Part shown: piece by piece, positions 9,258-17,757 of the stretch
How positions within the stretch are numbered: position 1 is the stretch's first letter
How the letters are laid out: every line of letters starts with the position of its first letter
Assembly: GCA_046295175.1 (NCBI GenBank)
Contig: JBKBNY010000004.1
Span: 310,001-374,000, forward strand
Length of the DNA: 64,000 bases
Origin: JALOLV01 sp046295175
Lineage (GTDB): Bacteria > Bacteroidota > Bacteroidia > Cytophagales > Spirosomataceae
Reading direction: 5' to 3'
The notes under the pieces: generated by a model
Seen by the model: only the letters and a program-made list of their open reading frames with translations
Databases searched by the model: none
What the model was told of the DNA's origin: nothing
Position numbers and translations under genes: made by a program

Positions 9258-9887
9258 TTATTTTTTCAAACTTCTGAGTAATATTTCTTTAGACGTATTT
9301 CCTTTGCAAAACAACAAATCTAAGATTGAAAGATTAGCAACAAAATCGTTGCCAAAGTTCTGTGTGTAAGGTACTTCCTGATAAATACCATTGGTTTTGT
9401 AATCATTTTTAGGATTTATTACGTTCCTTACATCAATTACCTCTTCATTATATTCTTTTTGGTATGATTCAGTCAGACTTATTGGCAGATTTACTTTCAA
9501 AAATTTGAGACAAATTGACAGTAATTCAAAATTCAAATCCCACAAAAAGGTGTGCTTCTTTTCAAAAATATCCTTGAAATAATCTGAATAATATTCAAAA
9601 AATGGTGCTTTTTTGTATGCGGCTTCGATTGTTCGCCAATGTACCTTGACCCATTGCTCGTTGTAATCAATCTTAACATCGCGAATCTGCATCTTGGGTT
9701 TATCTTTTTGAATAGGAATTATTAAAGATTCTACCTTATTTGCTCCTAAAATATAACAACGATTTCGATAAGACTGTTTTGTGTAATTTTCGTTTGCTTC
9801 TAAAAAAACCTTTTCGCTCGAAGATAAAAGTGTTAGGTATTCGAGCGATGGCAAATAATGTAATTCTATTAAAACGGGTTTATTCAT
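9258..9887 (-). CDS. WbqC family protein
   Basis: A 209-residue protein of the WbqC-like family. Family hallmarks are the N-terminal IELHYLPSLEYL segment, the basic stretch YTKQSYRNRCYILGAN (near 36-51), the IPIQK motif near 57 and VHWRTIEAAYKKAPFFEYY (near 81-99). Homologues occur in O-antigen and lipid-glycan loci as well as alone in Bacteroidota; the reaction is not settled. No signal peptide or membrane segment is seen. It lies 88 bp upstream of clpC on the same strand with no clear terminator between them, but a functional link is not implied. Confidence 0.85.
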   Translation of the reverse strand: MNKPVLIELHYLPSLEYLTLLSSSEKVFLEANENYTKQSYRNRCYILGANKVESLIIPIQKDKPKMQIRDVKIDYNEQWVKVHWRTIEAAYKKAPFFEYYSDYFKDIFEKKHTFLWDLNFELLSICLKFLKVNLPISLTESYQKEYNEEVIDVRNVINPKNDYKTNGIYQEVPYTQNFGNDFVANLSILDLLFCKGNTSKEILLRSLKK

Positions 9888-10003
9888 TTCAAATATCTAA
9901 TTGTCAAAATAACTATTAAGTGGTGCAACAAATTAAAAACTTATCCGTCTAAATATGCGATAGGTCGCAATTTTTTCGTTAAAGTAAAAGTTAAATTTTA
10001 GTT

Positions 10004-10032
10004 ATTGACAAAAAAAAATGAAATTTGTCAAT
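10004..10032. promoter_or_regulatory. 9-bp inverted repeat upstream of the OmpA-repeat gene
   Basis: ATTGACAAA (10004-10012) and TTTGTCAAT (10024-10032) form a perfect inverted repeat with an 11-nt A-rich spacer, 42 bp before the ATG at 10074. It lies where an operator or 5'UTR hairpin would act. The gap 9888-10073 contains no ORF I can support. Confidence 0.4.
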
Positions 10033-10073
10033 CCTAAAGTTATTTGGTAATTTTTCCATCCCAAGAAGAGAGA

Positions 10074-13000
10074 ATGAAGCGTTTTTCCGCATTGATTATT
10101 GCCCTCATTTACAGTATTACAACTTTTGCCGAAAGTCCTAAGATAGAAAACCCATCTACACCACTCAGAAGAATTCTTGATATTCCATTAAATCTTTCTG
10201 CAAAAGATAAGCGTTCGGGTTTTCAATTGAGTCCAAAATTTATTGTCACTCCAATCAGAGGTGGCGAGGCTTTGCCATTGAAAACCGCCAACGGCGAAAC
10301 CATTGTTACTGCCAAAGTAGGCGAAAGCTACAAAATTAGGGCCGAACTCGATGGTTATGCACCTTTAGAACGGACGATTGAAATTACTCAAAATGATTAT
10401 CCCGAAGGTCGTAATGTTGTTCTTGATTTAGAACCTCAACCTTCGGCAGTGGTTGTCTTCAAAACTGTTGATTCTGAAAATGAGAATGAAATAATCGAAT
10501 CGGTTATAAAAGTAACCGTGAAAGATAAAGTTTATAACGGAAGAATCACAAAGGCAAATCCGACCTACCGATTTATCTTGACAAGTACTGACCAATACAC
10601 TGTTGAAGTTACTTCAAATACCCACAAAACAAAAAAAGAAGTTTTTCCATTTGAAATCGGAGACCCTCCTCGTACTTACAATAAAACTATTGCTCTTAGC
10701 AAACCAGACGCAGGTACAAAGATTTTAGTTTATGGCGAAGACACCAATAAACCACTTAAAGGAGCTAATATCACGATTACAAACACAACGGATAAAGCTC
10801 TTGTGATGGATAATTTACTACCTGAGGCTGAGGCGTTTGTTGAAACAATGCCTAATAAAAAATATACAGCAAAAGTAAGTTATGGGGGATACGTAACTCG
10901 TGAATTCACTTTAAACACAAATGCTAAAGAGCAGATTTTGAAACTTCAACCTGAGACTTACCTTTCTCTTGGTGCATTTGATGGTTTATTGAATAAACGA
11001 TTACCTGCGACTTTCAAAATCTATTTTAAAGGAAATAAAGTCTTTGAGATAACAGGAGATGCCAATTCGGATATTCGATTCAAACCAGCCGAAAAAGGGA
11101 TTTACGAATACGAAATCACGTATCCGAATTATAAACCGTATAAAAACGAGGCAAATATCGAAAACTTACAGGCAGGAAAGATTCAATACAAAGCACCGCT
11201 CGAAAGTACTGTTGATACCTATGTAATTTTGATTGAAGATGCACTAACAAAAGAATTCATCCCGGCAGCTAAATTAACCATGATGAGTGCCGAGGGAGTT
11301 TTAGTGCCTGTCAAATACAACAATAAAACTGGCGAGTGGAAAGTAGAATTAGAAAAGGAAAAAGAATATAAACTTTCAATCGAAGCCCCTGAGTTTCAGC
11401 CAATAAACGAGACTTTTGCTCGTGGAACCAGTAAACTGATTAAGAAATCATTGAGCAAAGTAACTCAATCATTGTATTTTACGGCGGTTGATGCTCTAAC
11501 TAAAATGCCAATTTCTACTCAGTATAAGGTAATAAGACCAGACCAAGAACCATTAATTGGGACATCGGAGGCTGGTAAACCTTATAAAGTTGAGTTATTT
11601 CCTCAAAGTAAATTCATTATTGAGGCAAAGGCCGAAGGAGGTTACACGACATTTACCGACAATTTAAGTTTTAAATCTGAAATTAAAGACCCAAATCGTG
11701 TAATTGAATTAGTAAAAGATATTTATTCGTTCAAATTTATTGTAACAAATACCGAAACATCCAAAAATCATACAACAGCAAAGGTTACATTGTTAAATAC
11801 TTCGACAGGGCAACCCGTTACCCCTTCAAGCAATGCAAATGGTATATTTGAAGCAGATGTGAACCCAAACAACAATTATTCGATTGAGATAGAGGCCGAA
11901 GGATTTGAAAAACACAAATCTAACCCCAATGTCAAAAACGAAATAATGAGTAATAAGTTTGAGATAAATATTCCGTTGTACAAATCAGCAGTATCTCAAT
12001 TTAAACTTACTGTTGTTAATGATGTAGATGGTAAAAACGTACTCAATGCAGATTTGAGGGTATTTAATGCCAAAAATCAACCCATGCCTATCATGGCCAA
12101 TCCAATGGCTCAAGAATGGAATGCAGAATTGAGAAATGATGAGAATTATACGGTTGAAGTAAAGGCAGAAGGTTATTTAGCATACAAAAATAATCTGAGT
12201 AAAAACACAAAAAATATTGTTGTCAGAATCAAGCCGATTCCGTCGCAGGAAATTTCGATTTCGGCAGTTGATGCTTTAACAAAAAAACCAATTGTTGCCG
12301 AATTTAAACTAACAAGTGGTAATGAAACCATCAACGGAACGGTTACTTCGGGAGGTACAAAACTCAAAACAAAACTATTAGAAGACCGCAATTATCAGTT
12401 AGAAATCACTTCGGCAGGATACAAACCGTATAAAGATGTTGTAAAACTTCAAAGTGCAGTAAACAGTGAGATTCCGATTGAAATTAAAAAAGAATTCTAC
12501 ACATTTGGCATCAAAGGGCTTGATTCTAAATCTAAAAAACCAGTTGCCAATGTTAAGTTTAGCGTCATAAACGAAAGTGATAAGAGTAATTTAACTGGTA
12601 AATTCGACCAAGTTGCCAATACATATTCGGCAGATTTATTGACTGACAATAACTATATTGTAGAGGTTGAGGCAGCTGGATACGAAAAACAGACTGAAAA
12701 AATTGATGTAAATGCCGCAGCAAAAAATTCTGATTTCAAAAAGGATGTATTGTTAAATCTGATTCCGAAGAAAGAACCAGAGAAAAAAGAACCAGAAACA
12801 AAAAATATTGAGGTTAAGGTAACAAACCCCGAACCACCTAAGAAAGAAGAGAAACTAGTTGTAACGCCTCCTGTGGTTACAAAAGTAGAAGAAAAACCAC
12901 CAGTTGAGAAGCCAAAACCAACGCCTCCTGCCCCTAAACGAGTTGAAAAGACAGTGGTTGATGATGCCATCGTAATTGAAGAAAACGATTTGAGTGTGAA

Positions 13001-13376
13001 GGTCGAAGTTTACGAAAATTTGGCGATTGGAAAGAAATTTAGACTCGGAAGTGTATTTTTTGTACAGAGTAGTGCCGAATTGAAGCCGCAGTCTTATCCG
13101 CAATTGGATAAACTGATTCGTACTTTAAAACTTAATCCCAAATACAAAATCGAAATTACTGGTCATACTGATAATGTGGGTGATGCTCGCCAAAACTTGT
13201 ATCTTTCGGAGTTAAGAGCCAGAAAAATTGCAAATTATATCTTCAATGGAGGTATCGCCCAAGACCGAATTAGATATGTAGGAAAAGGCCAAGAGGAGCC
13301 GATTTCGTCGAATGATACCGAAGATAATAGAAGTAAAAACCGAAGAGTAGAATTTGTAGTACGTGATTCGTGGTGA
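10074..13376 (+). CDS. Large OmpA-family protein with repeated beta-sandwich domains
   Basis: A 1100-residue envelope protein. The ATG at 10074 is preferred to the upstream TTG at 10044 because it starts a clean signal peptide (MKRFSALIIALIYSITTFAES). The middle consists of repeated 80-90-residue units, each opening with a motif like AVDALTKMPISTQYKV. Openings fall near residues 386, 471, 558, 647, 729 and 812, and they resemble carboxypeptidase-regulatory or PEGA-type sandwiches. A Pro/Lys/Glu linker (about 900-960) precedes an OmpA peptidoglycan-binding domain (about 990-1100) with the TGHTDNVGDARQNLYLSELRA and NRRVEF signatures. It probably ties a surface or periplasmic fibre to the cell wall. 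The related unit VIDALTKQPIDA also occurs in the OmpA protein at 29468-31348. Confidence 0.85.
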   Translation: MKRFSALIIALIYSITTFAESPKIENPSTPLRRILDIPLNLSAKDKRSGFQLSPKFIVTPIRGGEALPLKTANGETIVTAKVGESYKIRAELDGYAPLERTIEITQNDYPEGRNVVLDLEPQPSAVVVFKTVDSENENEIIESVIKVTVKDKVYNGRITKANPTYRFILTSTDQYTVEVTSNTHKTKKEVFPFEIGDPPRTYNKTIALSKPDAGTKILVYGEDTNKPLKGANITITNTTDKALVMDNLLPEAEAFVETMPNKKYTAKVSYGGYVTREFTLNTNAKEQILKLQPETYLSLGAFDGLLNKRLPATFKIYFKGNKVFEITGDANSDIRFKPAEKGIYEYEITYPNYKPYKNEANIENLQAGKIQYKAPLESTVDTYVILIEDALTKEFIPAAKLTMMSAEGVLVPVKYNNKTGEWKVELEKEKEYKLSIEAPEFQPINETFARGTSKLIKKSLSKVTQSLYFTAVDALTKMPISTQYKVIRPDQEPLIGTSEAGKPYKVELFPQSKFIIEAKAEGGYTTFTDNLSFKSEIKDPNRVIELVKDIYSFKFIVTNTETSKNHTTAKVTLLNTSTGQPVTPSSNANGIFEADVNPNNNYSIEIEAEGFEKHKSNPNVKNEIMSNKFEINIPLYKSAVSQFKLTVVNDVDGKNVLNADLRVFNAKNQPMPIMANPMAQEWNAELRNDENYTVEVKAEGYLAYKNNLSKNTKNIVVRIKPIPSQEISISAVDALTKKPIVAEFKLTSGNETINGTVTSGGTKLKTKLLEDRNYQLEITSAGYKPYKDVVKLQSAVNSEIPIEIKKEFYTFGIKGLDSKSKKPVANVKFSVINESDKSNLTGKFDQVANTYSADLLTDNNYIVEVEAAGYEKQTEKIDVNAAAKNSDFKKDVLLNLIPKKEPEKKEPETKNIEVKVTNPEPPKKEEKLVVTPPVVTKVEEKPPVEKPKPTPPAPKRVEKTVVDDAIVIEENDLSVKVEVYENLAIGKKFRLGSVFFVQSSAELKPQSYPQLDKLIRTLKLNPKYKIEITGHTDNVGDARQNLYLSELRARKIANYIFNGGIAQDRIRYVGKGQEEPISSNDTEDNRSKNRRVEFVVRDSW

Positions 13377-13380
13377 TAGC

Positions 13381-13414
13381 AAAAAAGGGAAGTATCGAAA
13401 TACTTCCCTTTTTT
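13381..13414. terminator. Bidirectional intrinsic terminator
   Basis: AAAAAAGGGAAGTAT (13381-13395) pairs perfectly with ATACTTCCCTTTTTT (13400-13414) around a 4-nt loop. A and T tracts on either side serve both the OmpA gene (+) and the sua5 operon (-), whose last gene ends at 13413. Confidence 0.9.
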
Positions 13415-14360
13415 ATTCTTGAACAGTAGCTCTACGAAGTCGGTCATTGATGGCCCTACCAAGGTCTTTTTCGGGTAGGTATTCGCCGTAAATTACATCA
13501 ATATCCATTGCATCTAATTTTCGTAAGTATGCAAAAAGATTTTTTGCAGCTTCGGCAAAATCTCCATTGGGTGAAAGTAAAAGTTGATTTTCGGTAGGAA
13601 TTTCAGCTTTGTAATCTTTAAAACCCAAAAATCCTGCTCTTGTATTTGGCTGTATTGTTTCGTCTGAAATAATAAATTTCTTTCGAGGTGAATAATGGCT
13701 TTTTAGCATCCCCGGAGCTTGTGGATTTGAAGTAGAATGTGCCTCTATACGGACTTTACCTACAACTTCTTCAATCAATTCAATCGACAAACCACCTTTT
13801 CGATAAACAACTACTTCATCATTTACAAAACCAACAATCGTAGATTCGATTCCGACATTGCACTCTCCCCCATCCAAAATATATTTTATTTTATCACCAA
13901 GTTGAGCCTCAACGTGCTGTGCTGTTGTTGGTGAAATATAACCAAAAGGATTTGCACTCGGTGCTGCGAGTGGAAAATCAATTTTTTGTAGAAGTTGTAG
14001 GGTTAATGGATGGTTGGGAATTCTGACGGCTACATTATCCAAACCAGAAGTTACTAAGTCTGGAATAATGTTTTTCTTTGGCAACAGAAGAGTCAACGGA
14101 CCTGGCATAAATTTTTGGGCAAGTTCGATTGCTTTCGGAGGTAATTCGGTAACAAACTCTGAAATTCTTTCAATTGAAGAAGTATGAATGATTAAGGGGT
14201 CAAAAGTAGGCCGATTTTTTACTTCAAAAATCTTTGTAACAGCGTCAATGTTAAGTGCATTTGCGGCTAATCCATAAACGGTTTCGGTCGGAATTCCTAC
14301 GACATCGCCATTATTCAAAACCTCAATTGCGAGGTCAATATTTTTATCAATTATTGCCAT
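13413..14360 (-). CDS. L-threonylcarbamoyladenylate synthase (Sua5/YrdC)
   Basis: A 315-residue enzyme making threonylcarbamoyl-AMP from threonine, bicarbonate and ATP, the first step of t6A37 modification of ANN-decoding tRNAs. The YrdC domain covers about 1-200 (GIPTETVYGLAANA near 22, the KNRPTFDPL basic loop near 48, PGPLTLLLPK near 86, RIPNHP and APSANPFGYISPTTAQHVE, then ECNVGIESTIVGF). The extra C-terminal domain (about 215-315, after SPGMLKSHYSPR-like PGMLKSHYSP) marks the long Sua5 type rather than short TsaC. It is the last gene of a three-gene minus-strand set with a GNAT acetyltransferase and truA, so two of the three act in tRNA modification. Confidence 0.93.
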   Translation of the reverse strand: MAIIDKNIDLAIEVLNNGDVVGIPTETVYGLAANALNIDAVTKIFEVKNRPTFDPLIIHTSSIERISEFVTELPPKAIELAQKFMPGPLTLLLPKKNIIPDLVTSGLDNVAVRIPNHPLTLQLLQKIDFPLAAPSANPFGYISPTTAQHVEAQLGDKIKYILDGGECNVGIESTIVGFVNDEVVVYRKGGLSIELIEEVVGKVRIEAHSTSNPQAPGMLKSHYSPRKKFIISDETIQPNTRAGFLGFKDYKAEIPTENQLLLSPNGDFAEAAKNLFAYLRKLDAMDIDVIYGEYLPEKDLGRAINDRLRRATVQE

Positions 14361-14831
14361 TTATAGTTCAATCTCAAAATACGCCACATCGTCCTGTGGA
14401 TTAAAATTGTAGGGTTGGGTTTCGATAAATCCCAATTTTTGGTAAAGTTTATTTGCCGAAATCAATCTTCGTAAGGTATCGAGTTTCATGATTTTATATC
14501 CTTTTGTTCGGGCTTCGTCCATTAGTTTTTCTGCTAAAATTCTTCCTAAACCTAAACTTCGATACTCTTCTCGAACATAAAGTCTTTTCATTTCGCAAAC
14601 TCCATCCTCCAATTTCCAAAGTGCAACAACTCCAGCAAATTCATCATTAACTTTTGCCAAAAGAATAGTTCCATCGGGTTCTGCGTATTTGTGAGGCAGT
14701 TTTGAGAGTTCTTCTTCGATACCTTGAAAACCCAAATCAATTCCCAAACCTTTTATGTATTCTCTAAATAATACCCTAACAACTTCAATGTCGGCGTCGG
14801 TAGATGCTTTGTATATATGTATTTCATTCAT
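14361..14831 (-). CDS. GNAT family N-acetyltransferase
   Basis: A 156-residue acetyl-CoA-dependent acyltransferase of the GNAT fold. Motif A appears as MKRLYVREEYRSLGLGRIL, with the R/Q-x-x-G-x-G/A pyrophosphate loop replaced by RSLGLGR, followed by LAEKLMDEARTKGYKIMKLDT and the C-terminal ANKLYQKLGFIE motif. The substrate is unknown. I favour the ATG at 14831 (MNEIHIYKAS), which overlaps the truA stop by 8 nt; the ATG at 14846 is also possible. It abuts the sua5 start directly, so the three genes are surely co-transcribed. Confidence 0.85.
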   Translation of the reverse strand: MNEIHIYKASTDADIEVVRVLFREYIKGLGIDLGFQGIEEELSKLPHKYAEPDGTILLAKVNDEFAGVVALWKLEDGVCEMKRLYVREEYRSLGLGRILAEKLMDEARTKGYKIMKLDTLRRLISANKLYQKLGFIETQPYNFNPQDDVAYFEIEL

Positions 14832-15576
14832 TTGTGTTAAAGTCATAACCTACTTTCATCAAAGTAAGTCCTTCGGGAGGAACAGCCCTTCCTGCATTAT
14901 TTCGGTTTTTAGAACGGATAATTTCTTCAAAATCATCCAAAGAAATCTTTTTTAGTCCAACCTCAATCAAGGTTCCTACTATCGCCCTCACCATTCCTCT
15001 CAAAAAACGGTCGGCTTTGATATTGAACAGTAAAAAACCATCTTGTCGTTCCCAATAAGCATATTCAATTTGGCAATTGAAAGTATATACATCTGTATGA
15101 ACTTTGCTAAAACACTGAAAATCAATGTATTTTTGCATCAGTAGTCCAGCTTGATTCATCAAGTCTAAATCAAGTTGGGTTTTGTAATGATAAGATGTTT
15201 CATGCCAAAATGGATTTTTATGCTGCATAATACGATATTGATAAACCCTAAACTTTGCATCAAATCGAGCATGAAAATCTTGATTTACCCTAAATATTCG
15301 CTTTATTGCAATTGATTTGGGTAGAATTGCGTTTAATTGAAAAACTATTTTATCGAGTTTAGTGACATCGAGGTCAAAATCAATATCAAAATGAGCAAAT
15401 TGTTGTAAACAATGCACCCCTGTATCGGTTCGGCTGCTTCCAACAATTTGAATTTTGGATTTAAACAACGTACTTAACGCATCCTCAATATTTTGCTGAA
15501 CCGACGAAGCATTAGGTTGAGACTGCCATCCGTGAAATTCAGTACCTTTGTAAGCAAGTTCTATCAAATATCTCAT
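14824..15576 (-). CDS. truA: tRNA pseudouridine(38-40) synthase TruA
   Basis: A 250-residue protein of normal TruA length that isomerises uridines 38-40 in the tRNA anticodon arm. Visible motifs are YKGTEFHGWQSQPNASSVQ near the N-terminus, GSSRTDTGVHCLQQFAHFD (near 46-64) with the catalytic Asp in RTDTGVH, and FLRGMVRAIVGTLIEVG near 193. It is the first gene of the truA-GNAT-sua5 set and divergent from the membrane protein at 15614. Cytoplasmic. Confidence 0.95.
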   Translation of the reverse strand: MRYLIELAYKGTEFHGWQSQPNASSVQQNIEDALSTLFKSKIQIVGSSRTDTGVHCLQQFAHFDIDFDLDVTKLDKIVFQLNAILPKSIAIKRIFRVNQDFHARFDAKFRVYQYRIMQHKNPFWHETSYHYKTQLDLDLMNQAGLLMQKYIDFQCFSKVHTDVYTFNCQIEYAYWERQDGFLLFNIKADRFLRGMVRAIVGTLIEVGLKKISLDDFEEIIRSKNRNNAGRAVPPEGLTLMKVGYDFNTNE

Positions 15577-15613
15577 TGTGCAAATTTAAAACTATTGTTT
15601 TATTAAATAAAAT

Positions 15614-16369
15614 ATGGAAAGGGTATTGAAGAAACTAAAGTCTGACTTAATAATCATTTCGGTGGTTTACATTACCCTTGTTTTTGTTACTTCTTTTTTT
15701 ATTTGGTTGCCAAATCGTGGTTTGTCAAGAATAATAAATCAAATTCCGATTGCTTTTGTTCTCACGTTTTATTGGACTCATGTAAAACGCCCCTACAAAG
15801 TTTCAGATTACATTTCAGTAATGATTTTATGCTGCTCGCCGATATTCCAACTGATGGTACATATTTTGGTTTATTCTAATAAACAAGAAATCGCAGCAGT
15901 ATTAGATATCGTGTTTATTTTAATAGTACACTCCTTGCTTATTGTTTTGTTTAGGTCTGAGGGAGGGGTTGCGATTACTGGTAAAAAGAATGACTTAAAC
16001 ACAACCTTTCCGATTCTGATTGGATTAATTTTAATATTTGGGATAATCTTGATGAATAATATTCCTACTCAATATGTAATTGTTTTTGTACTATTCATTG
16101 GATTAATTTTAGTGCTAACTGCAACGTTTATTAATCGGAGAGTCGAACGAACTTCAAGAATAATAAGTAGTTTTGGTTTATTCGGAATCATCAGTTGCGA
16201 CTACATAGCTTTGTATTCAAAAGCGGTAAACAAATTCCCATATTCTTTTGAACTTTACCGTGCCTCCTATTTCGTAGGAATTTACTTCATAATCATAAGC
16301 TCACTCATCAACACAGAATTCAATCTCTCAAAAAATTCAAAATCTAAAGATTTGCAAATAAAGGCATAA
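15614..16369 (+). CDS. Uncharacterised integral membrane protein (about 8 TM segments)
   Basis: A 251-residue protein with about eight hydrophobic segments (roughly 12-33, 42-57, 68-90, 97-116, 130-150, 152-172, 184-203, 218-235) and a short charged tail. I do not recognise a defined family. The C-terminal pattern, a Gly-Phe/Ser-Cys-Asp segment (FGIISCDYIALYSKAV) followed by a hydrophobic helix, is faintly like the YhhN/lysoplasmalogenase topology, but this is too weak to assign. It is divergent from truA and lies 41 bp upstream of a nucleoside permease gene on the same strand. Confidence 0.65.
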   Translation: MERVLKKLKSDLIIISVVYITLVFVTSFFIWLPNRGLSRIINQIPIAFVLTFYWTHVKRPYKVSDYISVMILCCSPIFQLMVHILVYSNKQEIAAVLDIVFILIVHSLLIVLFRSEGGVAITGKKNDLNTTFPILIGLILIFGIILMNNIPTQYVIVFVLFIGLILVLTATFINRRVERTSRIISSFGLFGIISCDYIALYSKAVNKFPYSFELYRASYFVGIYFIIISSLINTEFNLSKNSKSKDLQIKA

Positions 16370-16410
16370 ACCCGTAGTTTTGGACGATTATCAACCCTAA
16401 AATAGGAATT

Positions 16411-17613
16411 ATGAAACTAACTACAAGACTACAATTAATGCTGATGATGTTTCTGATGTTTGTTACTTGGGGGGCTTGGTACGGACAAATGGGTAAATAC
16501 CTTTTTGTCGAACTCAAGGCCACTGGCGACCAAATCGGAAATGCTTATACAACTTTTTCAATCGCATCAATTATTGCTCCTTTCTTCGTAGGATTAATTG
16601 CTGACCGATATTTTTCGGCCCAAAAAGTAATGGGGGTTCTCAATTTGCTTGGTGCAGTAATTTTGTACTTTTTGACTCTCAATACCGATGCCGACGCATT
16701 CTTTTGGTATATTTTGGCATACACCCTAACTTTTGCACCAAATTTAGCCTTGTCGAGTTCGATTGCGATGAATCAGATGGAAAACCCCGAAAAGGAATTT
16801 CCATCAATAAGAGTAATGGGAACAATCGCATGGATTGTTATTACAAATCTAATTGGATTCTACGGAGTCGGCGACAAAGTAACAATATTTCAAATTTCGA
16901 TGGCAACATCAATCATTTGGGGTGTATTTGCATTCTTTTTGCCAGATACTCCACCAAAAGCATCGTCAAATAGTTCACTCTCACAAATTCTTGGAACCGA
17001 CGCATTTGTACTATTTAAAGACCGTTCGTTTTTGATATTTTTCATTTCATCGGTTTTGGTTTGTATTCCATTGGCATTTTACTACGCTCATGCAAATTTA
17101 TCATTGACCGAATCGAACATGACAAACGTAGAAAACAAAATGTCGCTTGGACAAGTCTCAGAAGTACTTTTCATGCTATTAATTCCGTTTGCTTTAAGCC
17201 GTTTTGGTATAAAAAAGATGTTGATTGTGGGCCTAATCGCCTGGATTGTACGATTTATTTGTTTTGGATATGGCGACGGAATTTCGAGTGAGTGGATGCT
17301 TTACTTAGCAATTATCCTCCATGGGGTTTGTTATGATTTCTTTTTTGTAACTGGACAAATTTATACTGATACCAAAGCAGGTGAAAAAATCAAAAGCTCG
17401 GCCCAAGGTTTAATTACTTTGGCAACTTACGGTATCGGAATGGGTATTGGTTCTAAACTTTCGGGTTTAGTGCTTGATAAATATACAAGTACAGTTGATG
17501 GAGTTACCAAACACGACTGGACATCCGTTTGGCTTGTACCAGCAGGAATTGCAGCAGTCGTATTGGTATTGTTTGTTATTGCATTCAAAGACAATAAAGT
17601 AAAGGCATCTTAA
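16411..17613 (+). CDS. Nucleoside:H+ symporter family MFS transporter
   Basis: A 400-residue, 12-TM major facilitator protein. The opening MFVTWGAWYGQMGKYLF and the following FSIASIIAPFFVGLIADRYF are typical of the NHS subfamily (NupG/XapB), which imports nucleosides with protons across the inner membrane. LTFAPNLALSSSIAMNQ near 105 and GICYDFFFVTGQIYTD-like GVCYDFFFVTGQ near 308 also fit. Length is slightly below the E. coli proteins. A strong terminator at 17627-17664 ends the unit. Substrate range is not readable. Confidence 0.9.
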   Translation: MKLTTRLQLMLMMFLMFVTWGAWYGQMGKYLFVELKATGDQIGNAYTTFSIASIIAPFFVGLIADRYFSAQKVMGVLNLLGAVILYFLTLNTDADAFFWYILAYTLTFAPNLALSSSIAMNQMENPEKEFPSIRVMGTIAWIVITNLIGFYGVGDKVTIFQISMATSIIWGVFAFFLPDTPPKASSNSSLSQILGTDAFVLFKDRSFLIFFISSVLVCIPLAFYYAHANLSLTESNMTNVENKMSLGQVSEVLFMLLIPFALSRFGIKKMLIVGLIAWIVRFICFGYGDGISSEWMLYLAIILHGVCYDFFFVTGQIYTDTKAGEKIKSSAQGLITLATYGIGMGIGSKLSGLVLDKYTSTVDGVTKHDWTSVWLVPAGIAAVVLVLFVIAFKDNKVKAS

Positions 17614-17626
17614 CAAAGACCAGTAC

Positions 17627-17664
17627 AAAAAGAAGCACTTTGAATCATCAAGGTGCTTCTTTTT
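17627..17664 (+). terminator. Intrinsic terminator after the nucleoside permease gene
   Basis: AAAAAGAAGCACTTTGA (17627-17643) pairs with TCAAGGTGCTTCTTTTT (17648-17664) with one mismatch near the loop, followed by more T residues. It lies between the permease stop and the fumC promoter region. Confidence 0.85.
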
Positions 17665-17722
17665 TTTGATTCATCTATAACAAATAATCAAATAAAAGAA
17701 TATATCGGATTTGATTCTCAAT

Positions 17723-17730
17723 TACTTTTG
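17723..17730 (+). promoter_or_regulatory. Possible -7 element for fumC
   Basis: TACTTTTG matches the TAnnTTTG octamer and lies 28 nt before the chosen fumC ATG (17758). No TTG at the normal -33 distance is seen, so confidence is limited. Confidence 0.35.
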
Positions 17731-17757
17731 CAAAAAACTAATTTTCATCTAATAATT

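Noticed and set aside
12653..12970. Gly/Ser/Phe-rich minus-strand ORF opposite the OmpA gene
   Set aside because: It is the antisense of the Pro/Lys/Glu-rich linker; composition mirrors the real gene and there is no start context or family match.
17653..17757. N-terminal extension of fumC by 35 codons
   Set aside because: It would start inside the terminator stem of the preceding gene and overlap the likely promoter; the standard FumC start is at 17758.
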